From an uncultured Alphaproteobacteria bacterium (GTDB taxonomy: Bacteria > Pseudomonadota > Alphaproteobacteria > Micropepsales > Micropepsaceae): a stretch of 47,969 nt of DNA. Numbering within the stretch: the first letter of the stretch is position 1; every line of letters begins with the position of its first letter. Location of the stretch: NCBI GenBank assembly GCA_903837555.1, contig CAILUV010000089.1:1-47969 (forward strand), in the 5' to 3' direction. Under the pieces are notes generated by a model. The model saw only the letters and a list, made by a program, of their open reading frames with translations, did no database searches and was not told the origin of the DNA. Shown here piece by piece: positions 1 through 8,412 of the stretch. A program made the translations under genes and the position numbers.

Positions 1-192
1 ATCGCTGGGATATCGACCACCTGCGCCGCAGACTCTTATGCCCGCACCGCCCCATCTGGATCGGACAGCGCCAATGCAGTAGTCTCAATCACGCTGGTAC
101 AAAATATCCGGCAGGCCAATTCCGCGATCACAATCGACCAGTATCCGACACCTCGGTCCGGTCGGATGTCTGATCTTAATCTGTTGGTATGA
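1..192 (+). CDS. Possible C-terminal end of an unknown protein, cut by the window edge
   Basis: A frame open from the first base runs 63 codons to a TGA. It would encode a hydrophilic tail with one Cys, rich in Ser, Thr and Asn. I recognise no family. Codon use is less GC-biased than in the genes to the right, so this may be a foreign gene or simply a chance open frame. No competing frame on either strand looks better. Confidence 0.25.
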   Translation: MAGISTTCAADSYARTAPSGSDSANAVVSITLVQNIRQANSAITIDQYPTPRSGRMSDLNLLV

Positions 193-450
193 TATGAGGT
201 ATTCTTAAAAAGAAGCATGATGACAGGTACTTATATCGTCTTTCGGGTGGCGTGACTTGGCACTATGTCCCGGCTCGCCTGGTCCGCACGTGTCCGAGCG
301 GCTTGCACCCGATTCAATAAAGACACCAACCTAAGTGTCTTGCTGGGACGCCAGTCCTAATGTCGCCCCGCGCAATCCATCATGAACTCTTCGAATATGT
401 GCTTCCCATTTTCCTTTTTGCTGCGCATTGGGATGCCGCCGCGCAAGATC
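193..450. other. Gap with a possible integrase N-terminal remnant
   Basis: No complete gene is seen here. On the plus strand, about 201-320 reads through RYLYRLSGGVTWHYVPARL to a stop. This resembles the start of tyrosine recombinases with a DUF6538-type N-terminus (pattern YLYRR-GGVYY-R). It has no start codon and no catalytic domain, so at best it is a fragment. The base composition is visibly lower in GC than in the flanking genes. Confidence 0.2.
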
Positions 451-1800
451 TTAGCGCTGAGGCCTGACCCACACCGTGATGCGGTCCTGGCCGGTCGAGC
501 CGGTGATGATATTGCCCGCTCCGTCCCAGGTGATGTAGCCGGTCTCCCCGACCTGGCCGATGCCGGGCCCGCGGCCATTACCGATGGCGCCCAGTACCTT
601 GCCATCGCGGTCGATGCGCAGAAGCTGGCCGTCCTGGCCGGTTCCCTGCCACAAATTTCCTTCGGCATCGAAAGCGACATTACAAGTGAGGTTACGCGTC
701 TGCACCGTCTTCACGAATTTTCCATCATCGGTATAGACGACGAAGCGGTATTCTTCCCGGTCGCCGATCCAGATATCGCCGTTGCGCGGATCGACGGCGA
801 TGTCATGCGCCTCGTAGAATTTTCCCGGGCCGACGACATTGCCGTACCATTGGCGGATGAACCTGCCATCCTTGGTCAAATGCAGGATGCGCGAGGCGCC
901 TGAGCGATTGGCCGGATCGGGACCGCCGACATCGTTGGGACTCTCATTGGCGTGGCCTTGGGCGATATAGACCGAGCCGTCCCTGGCGAAGGCGACCGCC
1001 AGTGGTTGCCAGAGCAGGCGCTGGTTCCGGGACTCGTCCCAGTCGCCGCGGCGGCCATGCGTGCCCAGGGTGAAAAGCAATTTTCCCTCGGGGCTGATCT
1101 TGCGCACCGTCGAACCATTGGCATCGGCGACCCAGACGTTGTCTTCCGGATCGACGCGGATGCCATGCGCCTTGTCGGTGTGATGGCCCAGCTCAGTGTC
1201 GTCCAGCGCCAGCTGCAGCTTCCGGTCGGGACCGAACTTGAACAATTCGGGCATGCCGGGCGGGACGCGCTGCAATACCCACAGATTGCCCTTCGAATCC
1301 ATGCTCACCGAGGTGGCGCCGCCGCCGCCCGGCGGTAGCTCATAAGGATAGGTGGGCTTATAGCCCATGTTGAGCGGCGTCGATTTCCACATCACCCGTT
1401 CGACGGTGCGGCCGGCGGCTGCGGGGACGCCCACATTGTTGGCGGGCCTGGGATTGCAGATGATGGAACGGTCGCAAGGCGTCATGCGGGACTGATCGTT
1501 GCCGGCGCCCTGCCAGGGCGCCGCCAGCGCCGTCTGGCAGGCGGGGCTGACACGCGCCTTGTTGGTGGCGAGACATATCCGCAACGCCGAACCGTCGCGG
1601 CCAGCGCAGAGTTTCGCTGCGTCCTCGCGGCAGATCGCGGTATAGTCGCTGCGGATATCGGTGTCCGACACCTGTTCGATCGCCCAGGCGGGAGAGCCGT
1701 TTGCGGCGGGACCGCTGCGCGACACATCGCGGGCGAGGGCCGACATCGCGAGCGAACCGGCGGCAACCCCGATTGTCACGGCCAGATGCATCAGCTTCAT
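451..1800 (-). CDS. Exported NHL-repeat beta-propeller with Cys-rich N-terminal module
   Basis: This 449-residue protein starts with a signal peptide (MKLMHLAVTIGVAAGSLAMS, cleavage near ALA). Residues about 50-115 hold six or more Cys in a pattern like the GLG1-type cysteine-rich repeat (ICREDAAKLC, then ICLATNK, then PACQTAL). From about residue 150 to the end there are repeated NHL-type blades (GNLWVLQR, DNVWVADANG, GDIWIGDREEYR, GNLWQGTG). This is the fold of peptidyl-alpha-hydroxyglycine lyase and of many secreted sensor or lyase proteins of unknown substrate. It is probably periplasmic. No catalytic assignment is possible from sequence alone. It stands alone on the minus strand, and a 15-bp palindrome lies just upstream of its start. 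Confidence 0.8.
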   Translation of the reverse strand: MKLMHLAVTIGVAAGSLAMSALARDVSRSGPAANGSPAWAIEQVSDTDIRSDYTAICREDAAKLCAGRDGSALRICLATNKARVSPACQTALAAPWQGAGNDQSRMTPCDRSIICNPRPANNVGVPAAAGRTVERVMWKSTPLNMGYKPTYPYELPPGGGGATSVSMDSKGNLWVLQRVPPGMPELFKFGPDRKLQLALDDTELGHHTDKAHGIRVDPEDNVWVADANGSTVRKISPEGKLLFTLGTHGRRGDWDESRNQRLLWQPLAVAFARDGSVYIAQGHANESPNDVGGPDPANRSGASRILHLTKDGRFIRQWYGNVVGPGKFYEAHDIAVDPRNGDIWIGDREEYRFVVYTDDGKFVKTVQTRNLTCNVAFDAEGNLWQGTGQDGQLLRIDRDGKVLGAIGNGRGPGIGQVGETGYITWDGAGNIITGSTGQDRITVWVRPQR

Positions 1801-1822
1801 GGATCATCCTCAAATTTCTGTT

Positions 1823-1837
1823 GCGCCGTCACGGCGC
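1823..1837. promoter_or_regulatory. 15-bp palindrome upstream of the NHL propeller gene
   Basis: GCGCCGT-C-ACGGCGC, perfect 7-bp arms around one base, lies 22 bp upstream of the start codon of the minus-strand propeller gene. It could be an operator or a 5'-leader hairpin. Its role is inferred from position only. Confidence 0.35.
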
Positions 1838-2042
1838 GGCTTTCGCAATGTGCTTAACATCACCACTCGAATTTCTCATGTGGCAATAGTATTTTTGTGT
1901 GAAGAGAAATTATTAGTCACCAAAAACGGGGGACATTCAATTGCTTGGGAAGCCCGAACGGCAACAGTGGTCGATCGATGACTGGCTCTGGTGCCTCACG
2001 GCCTTCTCGGATTTAATAGCCGTCTGACGGAAGGGGACAAAA

Positions 2043-3413
2043 ATGAATCGTCGCAAGCTTCTGGGGTGCGTCGCGATGGGGGCCTTGATGGCCCATCCAT
2101 CCGGTTTTGCGGCACCAATACGCAAGAAAAACTTTGTCGTCATCTATTGCGATGATCTGGGGTATGGCGACATTGGCCCGACCGGCAATACTTTGATCCC
2201 CACGCCTAATCTGGACAAGCTCGCCAGTGAAGGCACGATCCTCACAAACTATTATGCGCCGGCCAACCTTTGTACCCCGTCGCGGGCCGGGCTGCTGACA
2301 GGCCGCTATCCTATCCGGGCGGGACAGGCGCTGATGCTGGGGCCCGCCAGCGTGACCGGCCTTCCGCTCACCAATCCTACCATACCAAGGGCGCTGAAAG
2401 CGGGCGGATACGTCAGCGCACAGCTTGGAAAGTGGCATCTGGGCAGCACGGGCGCGTCCTGGCCGCCTACCAATTACGGCTACGATTATTTCTACGGGAT
2501 TCCATTTAGCCATGACATGTGGCCGCTCTCGATATTCGAGGCACGCGCTGGGCAAAGCGAAGTGACGCAGATAAAACCTGACGTCATCACGTTGCAGGAA
2601 CAATTCTATGTCCATGCGGAAAAGTTCATAGAAGAGAATGCGCAAAAGCCATTTTTTGTGAATCTGTGTCTCAGTTCGCCGCATCTGCCATCCTGGGTAC
2701 CGGACGAATTCAAGGGGAAAAGCCGGGCCGGCGACTATGGCGACTCGATCGTCCAGATAGACTCGTTTGTGGGACGGCTGATGAAAAAGCTTGGCGAACT
2801 GAAGATCAGCAACGACACGATGATCCTTTTCACGTCGGACAATGGACCCTGGTACTGGGGCTCTAACGGACCGTTTCGTGATCGCAAGAGCCAGCCCGGC
2901 TATGATGGCGGCTACCGGGTGCCGTTTATCGCCAAGCTTCCCGGCGTTGTTCGGGCAGGCCAGCAGGTTGGCGGGCTGGCTAGCGGCATCGATATTTTCC
3001 CGACCATCTGTCACCTGGCAGGAGTTCCGCTACCTTCCGGGTTGATCATCGACGGCGTGGACATGACGCCGATGCTGACGTCCGGCGCCCCGTCGCAGCG
3101 CAAGGAGCTGTTTCTTTTCATGGCGGAGGATCTGGTCGGGATTCGCACGGATCGCTGGAAATACCTGAAGAACAGGTCCTATTCGCCCAATACGCCGGCA
3201 CCGATCAGGTATGACTATAGCGAATTGTATGACCTGAATCAGGATGTGGCAGAAAACTACAATGTCGCGTCGCAATATCCGGATGTGGCCGCCGGGCTAG
3301 GTGCCCGCTTTCTGAAGGCCAAGCAGACGTTCGACCCCATGCGTACAACCCCGGAAAAGACGGAACCGCCAATACACTTCCTGGGCGACCCACGGCCAAT
3401 CTGGAATGATTAG
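2043..3413 (+). CDS. Exported sulfatase (type I, formylglycine-dependent)
   Basis: This 456-residue arylsulfatase-family enzyme hydrolyses sulfate esters. The RR-containing leader (NRRKLLGC, then AHPSGFAA) suggests Tat or Sec export to the periplasm. Visible motifs are the metal-binding D37-D38 (CDDLGYGD); the signature C77-T-P-S-R, whose Cys is converted to formylglycine, followed by AGLLTGRYP; GKWHLG; SSPHLP; and the DNGP metal ligand. Length and order fit the family. No maturation enzyme (FGE or anSME) is encoded in this window. The natural substrate is unknown; a sulfated glycan is plausible given the sugar-oxidising neighbours. Start ATG is preceded by GGAAGGGGACAAAA. GC content is lower than in the following operon. 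Confidence 0.93.
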   Translation: MNRRKLLGCVAMGALMAHPSGFAAPIRKKNFVVIYCDDLGYGDIGPTGNTLIPTPNLDKLASEGTILTNYYAPANLCTPSRAGLLTGRYPIRAGQALMLGPASVTGLPLTNPTIPRALKAGGYVSAQLGKWHLGSTGASWPPTNYGYDYFYGIPFSHDMWPLSIFEARAGQSEVTQIKPDVITLQEQFYVHAEKFIEENAQKPFFVNLCLSSPHLPSWVPDEFKGKSRAGDYGDSIVQIDSFVGRLMKKLGELKISNDTMILFTSDNGPWYWGSNGPFRDRKSQPGYDGGYRVPFIAKLPGVVRAGQQVGGLASGIDIFPTICHLAGVPLPSGLIIDGVDMTPMLTSGAPSQRKELFLFMAEDLVGIRTDRWKYLKNRSYSPNTPAPIRYDYSELYDLNQDVAENYNVASQYPDVAAGLGARFLKAKQTFDPMRTTPEKTEPPIHFLGDPRPIWND

Positions 3414-3510
3414 CAATTGAGATTCGACGGAAGGGTCTGCGAGTGCGCCTAGTCAGCGCTTTCCAAGAGTGTGGATGCGGGCACTTTGACACTCAGTTGA
3501 TTCCGGTCTG

Positions 3511-3559
3511 ATGTCCGCTCTTGGCGCATAACGGTAATTAAGCCGACCAAAGCGGACAT
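3511..3559. repeat. Long-loop inverted repeat ATGTCCGCT/AGCGGACAT
   Basis: Perfect 9-bp arms are separated by 31 bp in the gap between the sulfatase and the convergent sorbosone dehydrogenase. It resembles palindromic intergenic repeats scattered through alphaproteobacterial genomes. Nothing else was recognised between 3414 and 3660. Confidence 0.4.
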
Positions 3560-3660
3560 AGTGCGGGAAGCCATTCAATATACGCAGGGATGGCCCCGGA
3601 AACTCAAGTACCAGCCGACCCTGATGGCGGTGCCTCGCCGTATGGATCGCATGCGCCCAA

Positions 3661-5196
3661 CTAACTTCCTGGCACCAACCGGATAACAGAGCCGCCCGTC
3701 GCGTCGCCGTTCTGAGTTTGTAGTAGCAGATAGAGATGGCCGTCCGGGCCAGTTTTCACCTCGCGCAGACGCCCATGATCCTTCAGTACATCCTCCTGAT
3801 TGACGATCTGGCGGCCCTTGATCTCCAGTCGGATTAGCTTCTGGCCCACCATGCCGGCGATGAATAAGTTATTCTTCCAGCCGGGAAGGCGGTCACCGGT
3901 ATAGAAACTGTTGCCGCCCGGGCCTATCGACGGCGTGTAATGGGCAACCGGCGGCGTCATACCCACTGCGTGCTGGCGGTTTATGCCCGGCTCCAGGCCC
4001 ATGGTGACCACACCCCAGCCATAATTCTTGCCGGGCTCGATGATGTTGACTTCATCGCCGCCCACCGGTCCATGTTCGGTTTCCCACAACAGGCCGGTTA
4101 CCGGATCGAAGGCGATGCCTTCGGGGTGGCGATGGCCATAGCTCCAAATGCTGGGCAGCGCGCCGGGCGTATCCACGAACGGATTGTCCTTCGGGATTGA
4201 GCCGTCGAGATTGATGCGATGGATCTTGCCCAGAGGCGACGCCAGGTTCTGCGAGGACTGCGCATCCTGCCGGTCACCCATGGTCCAGAAGACATGACCC
4301 CTGCCGTCAAACAGGAACCGCGCGCCGTAATGGCCGGACCAGTTGTTGTAGATTTCGTTGGGCGCCTTGAACAGAACCTGCTCGTCCATCCATTCATGAC
4401 GGGCGTTGATCTTGCCGCGCACAATCATCGTCATGCTGAGGGGTGAGAGATTGGCGAAGATGAAGTCGGCAGGCTGCGCCACATAGCCCGGCAACACTGC
4501 GGAATAAGCCAGATAGATCCAACCGCTGCCATCCGGCGCCACCGCCACATCCAGCATGCCGCCATCCTGTCGTTCAAACACCTTGGGCGTGTTCTTCACC
4601 GGCTCTGAAACTTTGCCGTTCCTGTCGAGCAATCTGAGATTGCCTGAGCGTTCGGTGAACAGCATGTCGCCATTCGGCAGCCAGGCCATGCCCCAAGGCT
4701 GGTTGAAGCCTTTGGCCAGCACCTCGACTTTGAAGGTGGCTTTACTGGTCTTGAATATCTTGCCGGCGGGGTCGGGCGGCGTGCCGACCTTGCGGTTCAT
4801 GATGCCGCCACGGATGCGCATGTAAACCGGAAGCTGGGAAATCTCGTCTGCCGAGAAAGTGGTGACATAAGCATGCGGCTTGCCCGGAATGCCATTGGTC
4901 ACGCTGCTGATGATCTGGTTGTCGGTGTTGCTGGCTAGGAAGCTTTCCGAAAAAAGGCTTTTGGCGGCGGGTCCGGGCTGGACCGTTGTGCCATGGCAGG
5001 CAGCGCAGGTTGCCGTGAAGATTTCGTGGCTGCGGGTCTGCAGCAGCGCCGCCACTGGCGGATGTGCTCGGCGCGCCAGCGGCAGGATGGAAGGCGAATC
5101 CGCCCTCGGCGTGGGCGGCAGCGTGGCGGTCATTTGCTGCGCGATCGCGCCACCGGATATGCATATGGCCAGCGCGGCCAACCAAAAACGGTTCAT
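3661..5196 (-). CDS. Cytochrome c–PQQ sorbosone/aldose dehydrogenase fusion
   Basis: The protein is 511 residues from the ATG chosen because it opens a clean signal peptide (MNRFWLAALAICISGGAIAQ); the frame is open further upstream without such a leader. Residues about 50-140 are a class I cytochrome c domain with one heme site, C64-A-A-C67-H68. From about residue 155 to the end is a six-bladed glucose/sorbosone dehydrogenase domain (GFNQPWGMAWLPNGDMLFTE, SYGHRHPEGIAFD, ETEHGPVGGDEVN, GKNYGWG), the fold of soluble PQQ-dependent aldose dehydrogenases. It probably oxidises a sugar or aldehyde in the periplasm and passes electrons to its own heme. It is divergent from the cytochrome operon at 5394, which is a plausible electron-chain partner. 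PQQ synthesis genes are not in the window. Confidence 0.9.
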   Translation of the reverse strand: MNRFWLAALAICISGGAIAQQMTATLPPTPRADSPSILPLARRAHPPVAALLQTRSHEIFTATCAACHGTTVQPGPAAKSLFSESFLASNTDNQIISSVTNGIPGKPHAYVTTFSADEISQLPVYMRIRGGIMNRKVGTPPDPAGKIFKTSKATFKVEVLAKGFNQPWGMAWLPNGDMLFTERSGNLRLLDRNGKVSEPVKNTPKVFERQDGGMLDVAVAPDGSGWIYLAYSAVLPGYVAQPADFIFANLSPLSMTMIVRGKINARHEWMDEQVLFKAPNEIYNNWSGHYGARFLFDGRGHVFWTMGDRQDAQSSQNLASPLGKIHRINLDGSIPKDNPFVDTPGALPSIWSYGHRHPEGIAFDPVTGLLWETEHGPVGGDEVNIIEPGKNYGWGVVTMGLEPGINRQHAVGMTPPVAHYTPSIGPGGNSFYTGDRLPGWKNNLFIAGMVGQKLIRLEIKGRQIVNQEDVLKDHGRLREVKTGPDGHLYLLLQTQNGDATGGSVIRLVPGS

Positions 5197-5221
5197 GGAA
5201 CCCCCAGCACTTTCCTGCTTC

Positions 5222-5235
5222 CATACAAAAGTATG
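5222..5235. promoter_or_regulatory. Inverted repeat CATAC-N4-GTATG
   Basis: Five-bp arms around AAAA lie 26 bp upstream of the sorbosone dehydrogenase start, inside the divergent promoter region shared with the cytochrome operon. This is a possible operator; it is short, so chance cannot be excluded. Confidence 0.3.
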
Positions 5236-5263
5236 CTGGGAGAAGCGATAGGGCGTCTTGAAG

Positions 5264-5279
5264 TTTCGCAGCTGCGAAA
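5264..5279. promoter_or_regulatory. Perfect 16-bp palindrome TTTCGCAGCTGCGAAA in a divergent promoter
   Basis: A perfect 16-bp palindrome sits near the middle of the 197-bp gap between the divergent sorbosone dehydrogenase and the diheme DUF1553 gene. Symmetry and position suggest the operator of a dimeric regulator acting on both transcripts. The regulator is not identifiable from this window. Confidence 0.5.
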
Positions 5280-5393
5280 TGACTTGCAAACCGAGACAAT
5301 GCGGCATCGGTTTGTTAGGTTCGGGAAGAAGATTTCGCGTGCCAGATAAAAAGACGTGTTGCCCGGCGAAACCGGACATCGAGACAGGCCAGG

Positions 5394-8300
5394 ATGCTAA
5401 AGCCCAAAAGAACGCTGCTGATCGTGCTGGCTGTTTTCGCGGCAACGATGGCCGTTGCTGGTGCTGTTGTCTGGCAGGGCGTTCACTCGAACAGCGCGGC
5501 TGCGCAGACCATTGATTTCAACCGCGACATCCGACCGATCCTGAACGGCAGCTGCATCGCCTGCCATGGCGGGGTAAAGCAGGCGGGTGGAGTCTCTTTC
5601 TCGTACCGTGAACAGGCGCTCGGTATCGGCAAATCGGGGCGTCCGACAGTGATCCCCGGCAACCCGCGCGGGTCTGAGCTGATGGCGCGGGTGACCAGCG
5701 GCAATCCCGAAACCCGCATGCCGCTGCATGCCGCGCCCCTGCCGCCGGAAAAGATCGCGCTGCTGCGCCAGTGGATCAAGGAAGGCGCGGCTTGGGAGAA
5801 TTATTGGGCGTTCGTGCCGCCCAAGGCGCAAAGCTTGCCGCAGGTCCGCCAGGTTTCTTGGGTGCGGCAGCCGCTGGACCGCTTTGTCCTTGCCCGATTG
5901 GAAAAGGAAAAGCTGAAGCCTTCGCCGGAAGCGTCAAAGGTCGCGCTGCTGCGCCGGGTGTCGCTGGATCTGACCGGGCTGCCGCCCACGCCGCAAGAAT
6001 TGACCGCATTTCTGGCCGACACTTCGGCCAATGCTTATGAAAAGCAGGTTGACCGGCTGCTGGCCTCGCCGCGCTATGGCGAGCGCTGGGCCTCGCTTTG
6101 GCTGGACTTGGCGCGTTACGGCGATACCAAAGGTTTTGAGAAGGACCGCGCCCGGCCCGGCGCCTGGGTCTATCGCGATTGGGTGATCGAGGCGCTCAAC
6201 AAGAACCTCCCCTACGACCGTTTCGTCATCAAGCAGCTCGCGGGTGACCTGCTGCCGGGTGCGACGCTGGAAGATCGCATCGCCACCGCCTTTCATCGCC
6301 AGACCCCGGCCAATGACGAAGGCGGGACCGATAATGAGGAATTCCGCCTGGCAGCGGTGATGGACCGCGCTTCAACCACCTTCTCGGTGCTGAATGGCGT
6401 GAGCTTCAATTGCGTGCAGTGCCACTCCCATCCCTACGATCCCATCCGCAACAGCGAATATTACAAGTTCCTCGCGTTCTTCAACACCACGCGCGACGCC
6501 GATATCGCCTTTGACCGTTCGCTGGCGGAAGACTGGCCGGTGCTATCGATCGCCAAGGACAAGTCGCGACGCGGCGAGGCCGAACGCATCGCGAGGCAGA
6601 TCGACGGCTTGCGCAATCAGTTGGTAAGCGCCAGCCGCGCCGCCGCTGATGCAAGTTCCTGGACGATGCTTCCCATCACCCAGGGCTCCGTCAGCGAAGT
6701 GCTCGCGATCGAACGCGCGCTCGCGCTTCTGGAGGGCAAGACGGGTGGGAAAAAAGGCTTGCTGGAGCGTTTGGCGCTGGCCAGGAAGCAGAAGCCGGAG
6801 GCAAGCTTTCGCCTGCAAGCTGGCTTGGCAATCAAGACCGGCACGGTGCCGACCAATTCGGTCTTTGAGCTAACCGCGTCCACCAAGCCCATGACCATGA
6901 CAGCGCTGCGCATCGAGGTCCCGCCGGCCGATCTGGCCAGGGCGCGCCATGTTCCCGAGAAGGGCTTTGTCACCAATCGCATCGATGCCTGGATCGTCAC
7001 GCTGGACGGCAAGGAGGAAAAAATCGCTTTCCGGCTGCTCGCGCCGGACTCGGTAGAAAATCTGGAAGGCGATATGGGGCGGTTGATCCGCAACAGCACT
7101 GGCGCCGCAACCAAGGGGCAGGCTGCCGTGCGGCTGGCCGAATTCAGCGGCGTGATGGCCAATCCTGGCCTGTTCCGTACCCGCTGGGTGGTGGCGGTTC
7201 CCGCCGCGCCGCAACAACTGGCGCCGGGCGCCAGGCTGCGGCTGCAACTGACGCAGAATGAGCCGATCAATGCGGAGGCATCGCCGCCGCCGCGTGTGCG
7301 CCTGCTGGCCAGCAGCGATGCGCGTTGGACCCATTTGGCCGCTGCGCCTGTGACGGAAGAAACCATCGCGCAATTGGAAATCCTGCAACGGCAATTGCAG
7401 GCCATTCCCAGCGTGCCGCTGCCGGTGATGGTGGAGCAGGCCAGCTATGAAAAACGCCAGATGCACGCCTTCGATCGCGGTAGCTTCCTTACCCAGGTCG
7501 GCCCTGCGCTGATGCCCGATACGCCGGCAGTGTTTCCCGCGCTGGATGCCAAGGCGCCGCGCAACCGGCTGACCGCGGCGCAATGGTTCTTCAAGCCGCA
7601 GCAGCCGCTGACGGCTCGGGTGACGGTGAACCGCTATTGGGAAGCGCTGTTCGGAACCGGCATCGTCGAAACGCTGGAGGATTTCGGGAGCGCCGGTGAG
7701 ATGCCTAGCCATCCGGCACTGCTGGACTGGCTGGCGCTGCGCTTTCAGAACGATCTCAAATGGGACACCAAGAAGCTCCTGCGCGAGTTGGTAACGAGCG
7801 CCACCTATCGCCAAGACGCGGCGACTGCGCCCGCTTTGCAGAGCCGTGACCCGCGAAACCGTCTGCTGGCGCGGGGGCCGCAGCAGCGTCTCACTGCCGA
7901 GATGGTCCGCGACCAGGCCTTGCAGGCGAGCGGGCTGCTCAATCCCGCCGTGGGCGGTCCGCCCGTGATGCCGGCCCAGCCCAAGGATGTGTGGAACGTC
8001 GTGGCCAACAATCCGGAACGCTGGGTGGATGCCACGGGGTCCGACCGGTACCGCCGCGCCGTCTACACATACATAAAGCGCACGGCGCTTTATCCCAGCT
8101 TCCTTACCTTCGACGCGGCGGACCGCCAGCTCAGCGCGCCGCGCCGCCTGCCAACCAATACCCCGTTGCAGGCGCTGGTGACGCTGAACGACCCGGTCTA
8201 CCAAGAGGCAGCGCAAGCTTTGGCGGCGCGCATGGGCCGCGAAGGCGGTAAGACTATTCCGTCGCAACTGGATTTCGGCGCCCGCGCCGTGCTGTCACGC

Positions 8301-8408
8301 GATTTGTCGGCGACGGAAAGGGATGTGCTGAACAAGCTATATCAAAAGGCCGGGATGACGGCAGTGGCCAGCGCACTGCTCAACCTCGACGCCGCGCTGA
8401 CACGGTGA
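5394..8408 (+). CDS. PSD1/DUF1553 protein with two c-type heme sites
   Basis: This 1004-residue exported protein has the layout of Planctomycete-type cytochrome proteins. Residues 5-38 are a signal or anchor helix. Residues 41-135 are a PSCyt1-type cytochrome c domain with C54-I-A-C57-H58 and a likely Met ligand in TRMPLHAAPLPPEK. Residues about 155-365 are DUF1549, which holds a second heme motif C340-V-Q-C343-H344. A middle beta-rich part follows, and DUF1553 lies at about 720-960 (VNRYWEALFGTGIVETLEDFG, RLTAEMVRDQALQAS). The biochemical role of these families is not established. It is the first gene of a five-gene operon; the next start lies 4 bp after its stop. In this setting it is likely the periplasmic catalytic or electron-entry component. 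Confidence 0.9.
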   Translation: MLKPKRTLLIVLAVFAATMAVAGAVVWQGVHSNSAAAQTIDFNRDIRPILNGSCIACHGGVKQAGGVSFSYREQALGIGKSGRPTVIPGNPRGSELMARVTSGNPETRMPLHAAPLPPEKIALLRQWIKEGAAWENYWAFVPPKAQSLPQVRQVSWVRQPLDRFVLARLEKEKLKPSPEASKVALLRRVSLDLTGLPPTPQELTAFLADTSANAYEKQVDRLLASPRYGERWASLWLDLARYGDTKGFEKDRARPGAWVYRDWVIEALNKNLPYDRFVIKQLAGDLLPGATLEDRIATAFHRQTPANDEGGTDNEEFRLAAVMDRASTTFSVLNGVSFNCVQCHSHPYDPIRNSEYYKFLAFFNTTRDADIAFDRSLAEDWPVLSIAKDKSRRGEAERIARQIDGLRNQLVSASRAAADASSWTMLPITQGSVSEVLAIERALALLEGKTGGKKGLLERLALARKQKPEASFRLQAGLAIKTGTVPTNSVFELTASTKPMTMTALRIEVPPADLARARHVPEKGFVTNRIDAWIVTLDGKEEKIAFRLLAPDSVENLEGDMGRLIRNSTGAATKGQAAVRLAEFSGVMANPGLFRTRWVVAVPAAPQQLAPGARLRLQLTQNEPINAEASPPPRVRLLASSDARWTHLAAAPVTEETIAQLEILQRQLQAIPSVPLPVMVEQASYEKRQMHAFDRGSFLTQVGPALMPDTPAVFPALDAKAPRNRLTAAQWFFKPQQPLTARVTVNRYWEALFGTGIVETLEDFGSAGEMPSHPALLDWLALRFQNDLKWDTKKLLRELVTSATYRQDAATAPALQSRDPRNRLLARGPQQRLTAEMVRDQALQASGLLNPAVGGPPVMPAQPKDVWNVVANNPERWVDATGSDRYRRAVYTYIKRTALYPSFLTFDAADRQLSAPRRLPTNTPLQALVTLNDPVYQEAAQALAARMGREGGKTIPSQLDFGARAVLSRDLSATERDVLNKLYQKAGMTAVASALLNLDAALTR

Positions 8409-8412
8409 TGCC

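Noticed and set aside
201-320. Integrase (DUF6538-like) gene
   Set aside because: Only a short motif echo is seen, without start codon or catalytic residues; kept as a low-confidence note in the gap entry, not as a gene.
2013-3014. A 333-codon open frame on the minus strand
   Set aside because: It is antisense to the sulfatase, whose signature motifs are unambiguous.
6870-8267. A 465-codon open frame on the minus strand
   Set aside because: It is antisense to the DUF1553 domain; composition typical of a shadow frame.
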